From contig JAPJNB010000038.1 in NCBI GenBank assembly GCA_026461385.1, forward strand, positions 1 to 37,150: a stretch of DNA of 37,150 bases. The letters run 5' to 3'. Below are positions 28,101 through 35,774 of this stretch, piece after piece. Numbering within the stretch: position 1 is the stretch's first letter; each line of letters begins with the position of its first letter. This DNA comes from Akkermansiaceae bacterium (GTDB lineage Bacteria; Verrucomicrobiota; Verrucomicrobiia; Verrucomicrobiales; Akkermansiaceae). Position numbers and translations under genes: made by a program. The notes beneath the pieces are model-generated. The model saw only the letters and a program-made list of their open reading frames with translations. It made no database searches and was not told the origin of the DNA.

Positions 28101-28696
28101 TGAGCGGTTGATGTAAGATTACCAGTAGCTAGGTTGGTTCCGCCTGCACAAGAAACTTTCAAGTTTGCAGAGGCCGCCTGCACAAATCTGAGTTCTAACC
28201 AGTTATTAGCTGCGGTTCCCAAGCTCGAAGCATCCGCCGCCCCAAGCCTAAAATTCATGTAGTTGCTCGTACTTACATTCGCATTGGCATTCTGCGTGAT
28301 CTTGAACGCAATATAGCCAGAAGGTCTGGGGGTTGAAAAGGCTGAATCCGACAAAGTCCAGCGAGTTTCGGATCCAGGCGTACTAGCAGTATACTGAATT
28401 TGGAGCGCTCCACCGTTTGGCGAGACCCCTTTTGCAAATCCGCTTCCATTTGCGCTCAGAGGCAAGGTGAGCGTCATATTTGACCCAGCAGCTAGCGTAC
28501 TAAAGTCCTCATTCACCCAGACAGCCGCCTGCACTGAATTCACGAGCGAGCCCAGTGCCATGATCGCGAGTGCCAACCAAGCCATCGGCGGCGCGAATCG
28601 CATGAAGGGCTTTTGAGACGATGCCTGACGAGAGAGCCCTTGTCCGCTTCGATGAGCGGCGTGAGACACTGAGTTGGATTTGATTTTGGTTTTCAT
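25151..28696 (-). CDS. large secreted protein with Ig-like, autotransporter-type beta-strand repeats and C-terminal Ca-binding module
   Basis: A protein of 1181 residues with a long basic N-terminal region and a signal-like hydrophobic segment (about 37-56, cleavage near SVQA/AVW). About 60-280 is a beta-rich domain that may be lectin-like. About 288-375 is a putative-Ig (He_PIG) domain with LPNGLSLNTTTGIISGTP. Three or more autotransporter-associated strand repeats follow, for example GGTLALNGANSYAGTTTL (about 540), GTFSLRGSG (about 755) and GKLILG...NTYSGTTVINAG (about 905-945). About 1056-1078 is DPDNDGMNNALEFVLGGNP, then a beta domain ending KFVRLKAV. There is no C-terminal transmembrane barrel. 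It is probably a surface or extracellular adhesin or glycan-binding protein. I took the ATG at 28694-28696; an upstream frame extension adds 17 residues. Confidence 0.82.
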   Translation of the reverse strand: MKTKIKSNSVSHAAHRSGQGLSRQASSQKPFMRFAPPMAWLALAIMALGSLVNSVQAAVWVNEDFSTLAAGSNMTLTLPLSANGSGFAKGVSPNGGALQIQYTASTPGSETRWTLSDSAFSTPRPSGYIAFKITQNANANVSTSNYMNFRLGAADASSLGTAANNWLELRFVQAASANLKVSCAGGTNLATGNLTSTAQVPIQIWYNQSGSAINYTRPDTSAVTSLATGSFAIFQNSTFVYTGAFPASIQGASAVTTAIGKMAFIVSSSQKADFTIDDLYAADTAPIVGVAPTITSSTAATAYTNVAFSYQISTDAVATSYAVASGTLPNGLSLNTTTGIISGTPTATGSATVGLTATNASGTGAAANLTITVGVPVNTFSGSNVSMNTQGSWSLGASPTSSTGVGSYMDVTLASSVTNLTTTSGSFFVKSWNVSNGSSYTLSSVKTGGNVTGSNSTTFKLGSTSPSSASFTNSVSGVANDLVYLTGNSSLTFSATNSTDANSPSTVDLSAPGNLNIGTGSNLTINAAITGSNTTYNVNKTGGGTLALNGANSYAGTTTLSDGNLTFSGSASPSRLAKVKATIANGQVTGYEVVDGGAGYTIAPYIKISPGYVVGAGGNLTDDPNSANGAASPIATATATATISNGAVTAVNITSAGGNYTYGPKVQVFSNQSPLGVGKVILAGGTLNANGDLDLSRLSWYPDGNSTATTYYRLTGSDTAINGPVTLNVAEGKTVSTSTLVGNNSTASLITKKGLGTFSLRGSGATNLLGGFNVQEGTLSINGSANACAGTGNITLSGGNLSLGKGIGSIGTYSALDLAAVLYPTANATITLDSNPATATASNFSSVTSLVAGGGKTITVAKSSAANAGVKMVFRSANLTGTTTLDVADSTGVALGSATGTGGIIKTGSGKLILGIIPNSAAPPVDQIGNNTYSGTTVINAGTLVLGGNSTQASSITIASGAAAEFTVGDAVATTSGNLTLSSGSLIRILGTPTASSYTLVTASGGITGTPALESSVSGYSISKSGNSLVLTATPTLSAYGTWSTVTYSLTGNNTLTTADPDNDGMNNALEFVLGGNPSSNDVATKAPQITNGSSSITLSFKRTDASETQLAVVKVQVSADLATWNTADDITIGATSGNGANGSSYTVTENGSADDDVVVSIPKSNATKKFVRLKAVVPTD

Positions 28697-28818
28697 GGAT
28701 TTAATGGGTATTTGAATAGCGATGGGGTTTTGTGTTAGAATGGGCAATATAAATACAATGTCGACTAGCCACCTGACTCGCGGTTTTGGGCGAATGATTG
28801 ACCTATTTGGCTGAGTTT

Positions 28819-28845
28819 AGAATTTCGTGTTGGGTCTGAAATTCT
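28819..28845. promoter_or_regulatory. inverted repeat upstream of the beta-repeat protein, candidate operator
   Basis: AGAATTTC (28819-28826) and GAAATTCT (28838-28845) are perfect 8-base arms separated by 11 bases, about 120-150 bases upstream of the start codon. Length and spacing suit a dimeric regulator, though chance is possible in this AT-rich gap. Confidence 0.3.
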
Positions 28846-28905
28846 TGAGAAACGAGATCACAAGAGAATCAACATTGGGATTATTGCCCAAAATGCAGAT
28901 TTTCA

Positions 28906-28917
28906 CAGTCGGATGAA
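28906..28917 (-). promoter_or_regulatory. shared 12-base upstream motif, copy 2
   Basis: TTCATCCGACTG on the minus strand, about 210 bases before the beta-repeat protein start and close to the end of the RlpA-like gene. It is identical to the copy at 24972-24983. Confidence 0.25.
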
Positions 28918-28990
28918 ATGATGACACGATGGGCCATCATCCGCAGGGGTCACACCCTGAGTTATGGGTCAAACCAGGCAGCAAGCCTCC

Positions 28991-29431
28991 TCAGATTTTG
29001 ATGCGTTTGAGCACCTCGCCCTTCACCATGGCGATGCCTCGCTTGAGGAATCCAAGGCGTTCGGCGGCACCCGAGGTGACATCGATGATGCGCCCCTTCA
29101 CGAACGGGCCGCGATCAGTGATCGTCACCACCTCGGATTTTCCGTTGGATTCGTTGGTGACGCGCACTTGTGTCCCCATCGGCAAAGTTTTGTGAGCGGC
29201 AGTCGCGGAGTGGTTGCTGAGGCTTGCGCCACTGGCCGTCCGCCCACCGGCGTTGGTCTTGACCGAGTACCATGATGCCTTCCCACGCTGGATCGATTCC
29301 ACGGCATATTTGGGTTCCTGCCCGTGCGATGGGTGCAAAGGATTTCCCAAACCAATTGCAGAGCAACTGGGAATCAGGATGACGCCGGCGAGTGCCGGGG
29401 CCACAGATTTGAATTTCTGGGTCATGTTCAT
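28991..29431 (-). CDS. rlpA: RlpA-like double-psi beta-barrel lipoprotein, catalytic Glu missing
   Basis: A 146-residue protein with a lipoprotein-type signal (LIPSC, lipid-modified C23 likely) and a double-psi beta-barrel (about 48-144) with GKASWYSVKTNAGG and VVTITDRGPFVKGRIIDVT. RlpA proteins bind or cleave naked peptidoglycan strands at septa and are outer-membrane anchored. H80 (TAAH) and D106 (TITDRG) are present. The position of the lytic Glu (usually TASGE or TANGE) is Ala69 in RTASGAS, and the nearby acidic residue is Ser72. The SPOR domain of long RlpA proteins is absent. It may be a non-lytic cell-wall binder. It stands alone between larger genes. Confidence 0.85.
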   Translation of the reverse strand: MNMTQKFKSVAPALAGVILIPSCSAIGLGNPLHPSHGQEPKYAVESIQRGKASWYSVKTNAGGRTASGASLSNHSATAAHKTLPMGTQVRVTNESNGKSEVVTITDRGPFVKGRIIDVTSGAAERLGFLKRGIAMVKGEVLKRIKI

Positions 29432-29592
29432 CGGTAGAATCCCTCTCAGGGGTGCTTTTTATAAATGACTCGTAATGAGCCGACAAGAGAAAAACACCTA
29501 ACAGGATCACCCTCAAAAACCCTGCAACTTCCAGCACCTGCCGTGAAGTCTTACGGATTTCCAAACCAATTTTTGCCCGCACGGGCGGGGCT

Positions 29593-31476
29593 TTAGCCCA
29601 TCGGATTTGGCTGACTCGGGTCGTAGAAGATCCGGATGTGGGCCTTTTCGCTTCCGAGGAATTGCTGCGCACGCTTGAGCGCCGCGCGAGTGGAGAGGTT
29701 CGGGTTGCGCGGATTCCCCATGAAAAGATTGCTCTCGCCTGCGCTACGATCGCAACCTTCTTGCAGGGTCACGAGAATGCCCGATTTTTTCAACACCCGA
29801 TAAACCTCCCGGCTCGCGCCCGAAATGATCAGATGAAGCCCCCGTCCCCGCATGAAGAGGATCAGCTCCTCCAACGCCATCACACTGGTCGCATCGAGGT
29901 TACGTGCATTTTTGAGCCGCAGGATGATCACGCGGATTGCCGAGTCCGAAACCGTGCGCTGGATTTGCGTCCGGAACAACTCGGCCGCGCCAAAGAACAG
30001 GTCGCCCTCCACATGAACGATCGAAATCGAGGGGATCGGGCGCTGACGTTTCTCGCCCATTTCCCGCAGAACGCCGGCCTCGCTGAATTCGTATTCGGCG
30101 AGAAATGGTCGGCTGGCCTTGCGCAAAAACAGCATGATTGAAATCGCGACGCCGATGAAGATCGCCACATAAAGCGGAGCCAGTAAGGTCGCGAAAAAGG
30201 TGATCGCAAGCACCGCCGCGTCATCCGTGGTCGAGCGCAGGCAAATCCGGATGTGCCTCGTGTTGAAAAGTGAGAGCGACAAGGCGATGACCAGAGCCGC
30301 CAAGGCCGGCTTCGGCACAAAGTCGATCAGCGGGAACCCCCAACCCACAGACGCAGCGATCAGAACGGCAGCAACCAGCGTGTAGATTCCCGAAAAAACC
30401 GAAGCAAACCGCGTCCGTGCGCCAGACTCATGGTTCAACATCGAGCGCGTCATCGACCCCGAGGCCGGCATTCCGCCCGCAAATGCGCTGGCCATGTTGG
30501 CCATGCCCACAGCGAGCATGTCTTGATTCACGTCGGAGCGATCCCCCGTTTTCGAGGCGAGAGTTTTCGCCATCAGGGAATTTTCGAGAGACGCAAGAAA
30601 TGCGATGGCGAACGCGATCCCCAAAAGTGCCGAAATGTCCGTGAACACATCGGCCCGCAGGAGATGCGGCACCCGAGGCATCAAATCCCCAAATCCAAAG
30701 GTTGCGAAAGTTTGCCCGCCCTTGAAGGGCCCGACCCCAGATCGGATCAGCGGGCCAAAAATCGCCGAGGAAATCAGCAACGCCACCGCAAAGGCCGGCC
30801 ACGAACGACGCCAGCGCCGGAAGGCTGCATAGATGAGCAAGGTCGCCACGCCAATCCCTAACGAAACCCAGTCGGTGTGTGTCACCGTGAGTAAAATTCC
30901 CCATAAGAGCCCCAGAAAAGTCGACGCCGCCTCATCACTCAAATGCGTGGAAAGACCAAGCACGACTTTCAGTTGGTTCGCAACAATCAACACCGCCGCC
31001 CCTGAAATGTAACCCACCAACACACTGCGTGAAACGTATTGCAACAAGTCCGCCACCCGGAACCAAGCCCCCGCAGTCGCGATCAACCCGATCATTAGAA
31101 CCAACAGCGGGATCAATTCATCCCAGCGCCCGACCAGCTCTGGATTCACCGAGAAAAAGCTAAACAGCATGAACGCGGTGGCATTGGTCGGCCCGAGCAC
31201 CGTGTGCCTCGAACCTGCAAACCATGGGGCTACCAACGAAGCAACCGCCGAACACATGATCCCATAAACCACCGGCAAACCCGCGATCGCCGCAAATGCC
31301 ATGCCCTGCGCGAGCGCTAGACTCGTCACATTCGCCGCAGCCCAAGCATCTGCCCGAAACTTCGTGGAATTGTACTTCCGGATGTCCCGCGTGATCGGTG
31401 CTAAAGCCACACGCTCCATCGCAAAAAACGCCCGAAAGGTCCGAGACGCATGATGGATGGTGCGCAAAGCTTTCAT
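29593..31476 (-). CDS. SulP-family inorganic anion transporter with STAS domain
   Basis: A protein of about 627 residues. The membrane part (about 35-455) has SulP features such as ANVTSLALAQGMAFAAIAGLP near the start and DRSDVNQDMLAVGMANMAS plus GGMPASGSMTRSMLN in the middle. A cytoplasmic STAS domain (about 480-580) carries NLDATSVMALEEL. Family members carry sulfate, bicarbonate or other anions. Its start at 31474-31476 is 14 bases after the LptF/G stop, so the two are probably co-transcribed. The nearby sulfatases release sulfate, making sulfate transport attractive, but SulP specificity cannot be read from sequence. Confidence 0.92.
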   Translation of the reverse strand: MKALRTIHHASRTFRAFFAMERVALAPITRDIRKYNSTKFRADAWAAANVTSLALAQGMAFAAIAGLPVVYGIMCSAVASLVAPWFAGSRHTVLGPTNATAFMLFSFFSVNPELVGRWDELIPLLVLMIGLIATAGAWFRVADLLQYVSRSVLVGYISGAAVLIVANQLKVVLGLSTHLSDEAASTFLGLLWGILLTVTHTDWVSLGIGVATLLIYAAFRRWRRSWPAFAVALLISSAIFGPLIRSGVGPFKGGQTFATFGFGDLMPRVPHLLRADVFTDISALLGIAFAIAFLASLENSLMAKTLASKTGDRSDVNQDMLAVGMANMASAFAGGMPASGSMTRSMLNHESGARTRFASVFSGIYTLVAAVLIAASVGWGFPLIDFVPKPALAALVIALSLSLFNTRHIRICLRSTTDDAAVLAITFFATLLAPLYVAIFIGVAISIMLFLRKASRPFLAEYEFSEAGVLREMGEKRQRPIPSISIVHVEGDLFFGAAELFRTQIQRTVSDSAIRVIILRLKNARNLDATSVMALEELILFMRGRGLHLIISGASREVYRVLKKSGILVTLQEGCDRSAGESNLFMGNPRNPNLSTRAALKRAQQFLGSEKAHIRIFYDPSQPNPMG

Positions 31477-31490
31477 AGATTGCTCATGGG

Positions 31491-32600
31491 TTATTTGAAG
31501 CGGGCCCTCCAAAAAAGCAGCATACCTAACAGAACACAACCGATGTTTGGTGCCCAAAGCATCGCGGTGACAGCGAAGTTCGTCTTGAACTGACCCGCCA
31601 ACGTGCTGATGAGGAAATAGCCGGCACCGATCAACAGGCTAATCATCAGTCCCGACGAGGTTTCCCTACGCCGCTTCTGCAATCCAAGGGGCACCGCCAC
31701 AAACGCAAAGGCAATGCACGCCATGGAAAACGAATACCGCTTGGTGATCTCTGACTGGTAGCGGACTTTGCTCGATTCGCTCATCTCGGCACCCCCTTCG
31801 ATCTCCCGGCGAATCTGAGCGTTGTCCATCGAGCCCAAGCCAAGCTTCTGGCTGCGCGGGTTTTTCATATCAATCACCAACGGCTCAGCCTTGCCAGCAA
31901 ATGCCATTTCCACTTTGCCGTCTGGATCGCGAGTCTCGAAATACGCATCCTCAAGCTTGAGCCGGAGCTGGCTTTTATCGGAATCAACCCGCAACGCCGC
32001 CTTGGCCGCATGGATGTAGGTGCGATCCTGGTTTCTCGCTCCAGCCTTGGGCAAAACGTAAAAATGAAAGCCATTCACCCACTCGCCGCTCCGTCCCTCG
32101 ATCAGCAGTTTTTGCAAGGTGTCTTCGTTGCCACTGAAGTCGGCTTGCACCACCCCCGGCTTGAGAAGTGAGGCAGGATCCCTCACGGCCTGCTCGTAGA
32201 TCAACTGCCGCGATGACGCAGTGGCATAAGGCACCACATTCAAATTCAACCACAAACTCGCCAAACTGAGCACCGCGCCAATCGCAAAAACCGGCGCAGA
32301 AATCCGCACCAAACTCAACCCCGCCACCCGGAACCCCGTGATTTCTTGGTCGATCGACAACCGACCAAACACCAGCAACACCGCCGACAGGAACCCCCAT
32401 GGGATCGTGTACATCAAGGAAAGTGGCAAAACGCTAATGACAAACCGAAGAACCAACTCAAGCGGAGCCTTCTGATCCACCAGCATCGGCTTGATCTGCT
32501 TAAAAAGATTTCCAAGCAACAACACCAGTCCGAGAACTAACACGGCATACAGCGTGCCGAGAAGCACCTGTTTCCCGATGTAGCGGTCCAATATGCGCAT
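31491..32600 (-). CDS. LptF/LptG-family permease (YjgP/YjgQ)
   Basis: A 369-residue inner-membrane protein with three N-terminal helices (MRILDRYIGKQVLLGTLYAV onward), a periplasmic beta-jellyroll (about 125-270) and three C-terminal helices (FSMACIAFAFVAVPLGLQ and beyond). This is the LptF/G architecture of the LptB2FG transporter that extracts lipopolysaccharide and hands it to LptC/A. The conserved region IPWGFLSAVLLVFGRLSIDQEITGFRVAG (about 66-94) contains the coupling-helix segment that touches LptB. Only one of the usual two subunits is here. The ATG at 32598-32600 is preferred since homologues begin there; the frame goes 15 codons further. Confidence 0.9.
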   Translation of the reverse strand: MRILDRYIGKQVLLGTLYAVLVLGLVLLLGNLFKQIKPMLVDQKAPLELVLRFVISVLPLSLMYTIPWGFLSAVLLVFGRLSIDQEITGFRVAGLSLVRISAPVFAIGAVLSLASLWLNLNVVPYATASSRQLIYEQAVRDPASLLKPGVVQADFSGNEDTLQKLLIEGRSGEWVNGFHFYVLPKAGARNQDRTYIHAAKAALRVDSDKSQLRLKLEDAYFETRDPDGKVEMAFAGKAEPLVIDMKNPRSQKLGLGSMDNAQIRREIEGGAEMSESSKVRYQSEITKRYSFSMACIAFAFVAVPLGLQKRRRETSSGLMISLLIGAGYFLISTLAGQFKTNFAVTAMLWAPNIGCVLLGMLLFWRARFK

Positions 32601-32702
32601 GACGTCAGTGCACGATGACGATCCCCCTCCCTTCTGTCGAGACAAGAGACGATCGCGAAATCAACCCACCCACTTCCCTCCCCACACGCCTTTCGCAAGC
32701 CA

Positions 32703-33398
32703 TCAAAAATCGAAGAGCTCCTGCGGCCCCTTTTTTGAAGCAGTCACGGGCTCCACACCCTCGCGCAAGCCAGCCGCCGAAAACCGGACCCACCGACTCA
32801 CCATGCCGTCCATCGAGATCTCAGCAGACCGCCCACGAACCTGACGCTGCGGAAGCCCTTGGTGAGTCAGGAGATGGATCAGCCCCCCAAGCATGAAATG
32901 CACCCTCCAGCCCAATTCGTCCTCTGCCACCATGGGCAATGCCTTTGCGATCGATCGTTTGAAACGATCGTCCTCATGAACCAACTGCGCCTCAATTTCC
33001 TGAGGCAATCCATCAGCTCGCAGCGCAAAAATCCGTCCAACCAGCTTGTAAAAAAGTGACTCGGACAGCCCAGACTTCCGGGCTTGCCCGACGACTGGCC
33101 CCGCAATGGCACCAAGAATTTCCTCCACCGGCACTGCCTTGCCAGACCATTTTCGCTCGAGCCCATCGAGCCTCGCCAAGCGCTCTTCATGGATCGGACC
33201 GACGACCCTCGCCATCACCCAAGACATCATCGCTTCGCGACTGCCAAAGTGATAATTGACCGCCGCGACGTTGGTCTTGGCCACGTCGGTGACATCACGA
33301 ATCGAAATTGCATCCATTCCCCGCTCGGCAAACAAACGCTCAGCGGCGTCGAGCAATTTTCGTTTCGGTCCGGATTCAGGCAGAGTCATTTGGCGCAT
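32703..33398 (-). CDS. TetR/AcrR-family transcriptional regulator
   Basis: A 231-residue regulator. The N-terminal TetR DNA-binding domain (about 10-58) reads LLDAAERLFAERGMDAISIR, then the recognition-helix region TNVAAVNYHFGSREAM. The C-terminal part is helical and binds an unknown ligand. I chose the ATG at 33398; the next ATG at 33389 is equally possible and the open frame extends 17 codons upstream. It lies upstream of the lptF/G-sulP pair on the same strand, 102 bases away, and might control it. No matching palindrome was found there. Confidence 0.9.
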   Translation of the reverse strand: MRQMTLPESGPKRKLLDAAERLFAERGMDAISIRDVTDVAKTNVAAVNYHFGSREAMMSWVMARVVGPIHEERLARLDGLERKWSGKAVPVEEILGAIAGPVVGQARKSGLSESLFYKLVGRIFALRADGLPQEIEAQLVHEDDRFKRSIAKALPMVAEDELGWRVHFMLGGLIHLLTHQGLPQRQVRGRSAEISMDGMVSRWVRFSAAGLREGVEPVTASKKGPQELFDF

Positions 33399-33572
33399 GG
33401 AGAGGCAAAACCAATCCAAGCTTCGCCACCTGTCAAACGAACGATTCAATCAACACACCCAATGGGCCTACGACGCTTGAAATCAAGGGTTTTCGAACAT
33501 CCTCCACCCGGATCGCGCGCGCGATCACATTTCGGTGAAGTTAAACATTCCGCAGTGAAACTCGGCAGAAAC

Positions 33573-34550
33573 TCAAGCGAGCCCCACGGCTTGCCGGACA
33601 CGCCGCAAGACCTTATCTGCCTCCTCGCGGGCCCGCAAGGCACCCGCCGCCAATACCTCATCGACGTATCCAGGATCCACCAAAATCTCCGCACGACGCT
33701 CGCGCATCGGCCCAAAAAAGTCCCAGTAGGCATCCGCAAGTCGCTTCTTGAAATCACCATAGCCGACCCCGCCTCGCTCGTGATCCGCAACCATCACCGC
33801 GTAGTCCGCCTCGCTGGCGAATAATTGGTAGAGCGCGAGAATCGTCGAGCCATCGGTCGCCTTGGGCTCCTCCACCGGGGTCGAGTCAGTAGGGATTTTC
33901 ATGATGAGCTTCTTGAGCGGTTTTTCATCGCCGAAAATGGGCAGGGTGTTCTGGTAGCTCTTGCTCATTTTACGACCGTCGAGCCCCAAGACGATGGCCG
34001 TGTGCTCGCGAATGATTGGCTCCGGCAACACCACGGTACCCTCGCCGTAAACTTCATTGAACTTCACCGCAAGATCACGAGTCACCTCGAGGTGTTGTTT
34101 CTGATCCTTCCCAACAGGCACTTGGTTAGAATCATAAAGCAGAATGTCTGCCGCCATGAGCACCGGATACGCGAAGAGCGCGTGGTTGGCCGCAATCCCC
34201 TGCGCGGTCTTGTCCTTGTATGAGTGGCACTTGGCGAGCAAACTCATCGGGCACACCGTCGAGAGCAGCCACGCAAGTTCATTGACCTCCGGCACGGCAC
34301 TCTGCCGGAAAAACACCGCACGACTCGGATCCAACCCGCACGCAAGAAAGTCAATCGCCAACTCGCGAACATGGTCGCGCAGGGCCACTGGATCATGCGA
34401 CGAAGTCATCGCGTGGTAGTCGGCGATAAAATAAAACGCTTCACCCGTATCTTGGAGGCGCACCGCAGGCTCCATCGCACCGAAAAAATTTCCGACGTGG
34501 AGTTTGCCACTCGGTTGGAGACCCGTGAGAATTCGCATGCCGCAGAGCAT
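33573..34550 (-). CDS. trpS: tryptophan--tRNA ligase
   Basis: A 325-residue class I aminoacyl-tRNA synthetase that charges tRNA-Trp. The HIGH-like motif is PSGKLHVGN (residues 13-21) and the KMSKS motif is at 194-198 (DGRKMSKSYQNT). Other signatures are TGLQPSG, YFIADYHAMT and QKQHLEVTRDLA. Length fits bacterial TrpRS. I keep the ATG at 34548-34550 because GGGGA lies at a suitable distance upstream; the ATG at 34538, four codons on, matches most homologues and is an alternative. Confidence 0.96.
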   Translation of the reverse strand: MLCGMRILTGLQPSGKLHVGNFFGAMEPAVRLQDTGEAFYFIADYHAMTSSHDPVALRDHVRELAIDFLACGLDPSRAVFFRQSAVPEVNELAWLLSTVCPMSLLAKCHSYKDKTAQGIAANHALFAYPVLMAADILLYDSNQVPVGKDQKQHLEVTRDLAVKFNEVYGEGTVVLPEPIIREHTAIVLGLDGRKMSKSYQNTLPIFGDEKPLKKLIMKIPTDSTPVEEPKATDGSTILALYQLFASEADYAVMVADHERGGVGYGDFKKRLADAYWDFFGPMRERRAEILVDPGYVDEVLAAGALRAREEADKVLRRVRQAVGLA

Positions 34551-34615
34551 GGATTCCCCACAGGGAGTCGGTCAAGTGGCGATCGGCCGAACCCATCGAC
34601 CCATCCCACCGCCTG

Positions 34616-35752
34616 CTAGAATTCAGCGAACAAGGCGCCGACCATCTCCAAACACTTTGCACTCGGCATCACACTCAAGTCCATTTGGTTCATGACATAG
34701 GCGAATGAAATCCCGCTTTCCGGATCACCGAACGCGTGGCTCCCCCCGGCCCCAGGGTGCCCGAACGCCGAAACCGATGGCCCGTAAATTTTGCGAACTT
34801 TCTTGCCTGCAGCATCCAAGGGATCGCGCTGCGCTCCGCACGTGAACGCGATGGGCCGGAGCAAAACCCGGTCATATCCCGCCGAGCGCACCGTCGCCAA
34901 GGACTCGCGAACCGTCGGCGCAAGCGGGCTCTCGATGCGCCCCAACACGGCTTGGTAAAACTTCGCAAGCGCCGAAGCCGTCCCAACACCCCCAAGCGCC
35001 GGCAATCCCGCTGCCCAAGTCCGCGATTGATTCATCTCTTGCACGCCATGAATCCCCGGCGGCGACGAAAATGCCTTACGAACGAAACTCCCCTCCAAAT
35101 TGAATTGCCGGTAAAATTCATCAGCGACGTCCGCCTTCCCGGCCTTCCCCGGATGAAGTCGTGCCACCCGCAGCCACTCACGCTCTGGCAGGCCGATCCA
35201 AAAATCCAACCCCAGCGGCCCCGCGATTTCATCCCACCAAAATTTCCCTAGCGTTTTACCGGTTAGACGCCGGATAGGCTCATCCACCAGGGCGCCGAAT
35301 GTCCTCGGATGATACCCATGACCCTCACCCAAACGCCATGCAGGCACCTGAGATTCAATCGCTTGAATCACCGAGTCGTGATCGAAAATATCGCAGGGTT
35401 GATCGAGCGCCACCAATCCGCATTGATGAGAAAGCAAATGAAAAAACCTCGCCTCTGCGACCGGAAAGCGCGGCCAAACCTCGACCAACGGAGTCTCCGC
35501 CGTCAGCCCCCGACTCTCCAACGCCATCAGCAAGGTGGCCGCCGCCGGAACCTTGGTCGCTGAATAAACCGGCACCAAGGTCCTCGCCGTCCACTCGCGC
35601 ACCTTTTCCCTCTCACACCATCCGCGCCCCTCAGAAATCAACTCTTGCCCGTCCCACCAAATGCTGATGGAAGCGCCCAACTCACCACGCTCACGGAAAT
35701 TCCGCTCAAAAACCTCAAGCACATTCCCTAACACCCAAGGACTCACCGCCAT
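34616..35752 (-). CDS. serine hydrolase, beta-lactamase/class C-like
   Basis: A 378-residue protein of the beta-lactamase/penicillin-binding superfamily. S64-A-T-K67 is the SxxK nucleophile motif, YHPR (Y147) sits in the YxN position, and HPGAGG (332-337) is the equivalent of the KTG motif. No signal peptide is visible, so it may be cytosolic. Members are esterases, peptidases or amidases rather than true beta-lactamases. I use the ATG at 35750-35752, since the longer frame would begin at a GTG inside the upstream transporter gene. It is 22 bases downstream of the AI-2E-like gene. Confidence 0.87.
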   Translation of the reverse strand: MAVSPWVLGNVLEVFERNFRERGELGASISIWWDGQELISEGRGWCEREKVREWTARTLVPVYSATKVPAAATLLMALESRGLTAETPLVEVWPRFPVAEARFFHLLSHQCGLVALDQPCDIFDHDSVIQAIESQVPAWRLGEGHGYHPRTFGALVDEPIRRLTGKTLGKFWWDEIAGPLGLDFWIGLPEREWLRVARLHPGKAGKADVADEFYRQFNLEGSFVRKAFSSPPGIHGVQEMNQSRTWAAGLPALGGVGTASALAKFYQAVLGRIESPLAPTVRESLATVRSAGYDRVLLRPIAFTCGAQRDPLDAAGKKVRKIYGPSVSAFGHPGAGGSHAFGDPESGISFAYVMNQMDLSVMPSAKCLEMVGALFAEF

Positions 35753-35774
35753 GCCCGTTTGTGCCCTCGATGCT

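Noticed and set aside
29570..29600. GC-rich hairpin after the sulP stop as a terminator
   Set aside because: GCCCG/CGGGC can pair, but on the minus strand it is followed by A residues rather than a T-run, so it does not qualify.
33084..33824. 246-codon plus-strand frame across the TetR gene, the gap and trpS
   Set aside because: Both overlapped genes are certain on the other strand. The translation is Arg/His/Pro-rich and unlike a folded protein.
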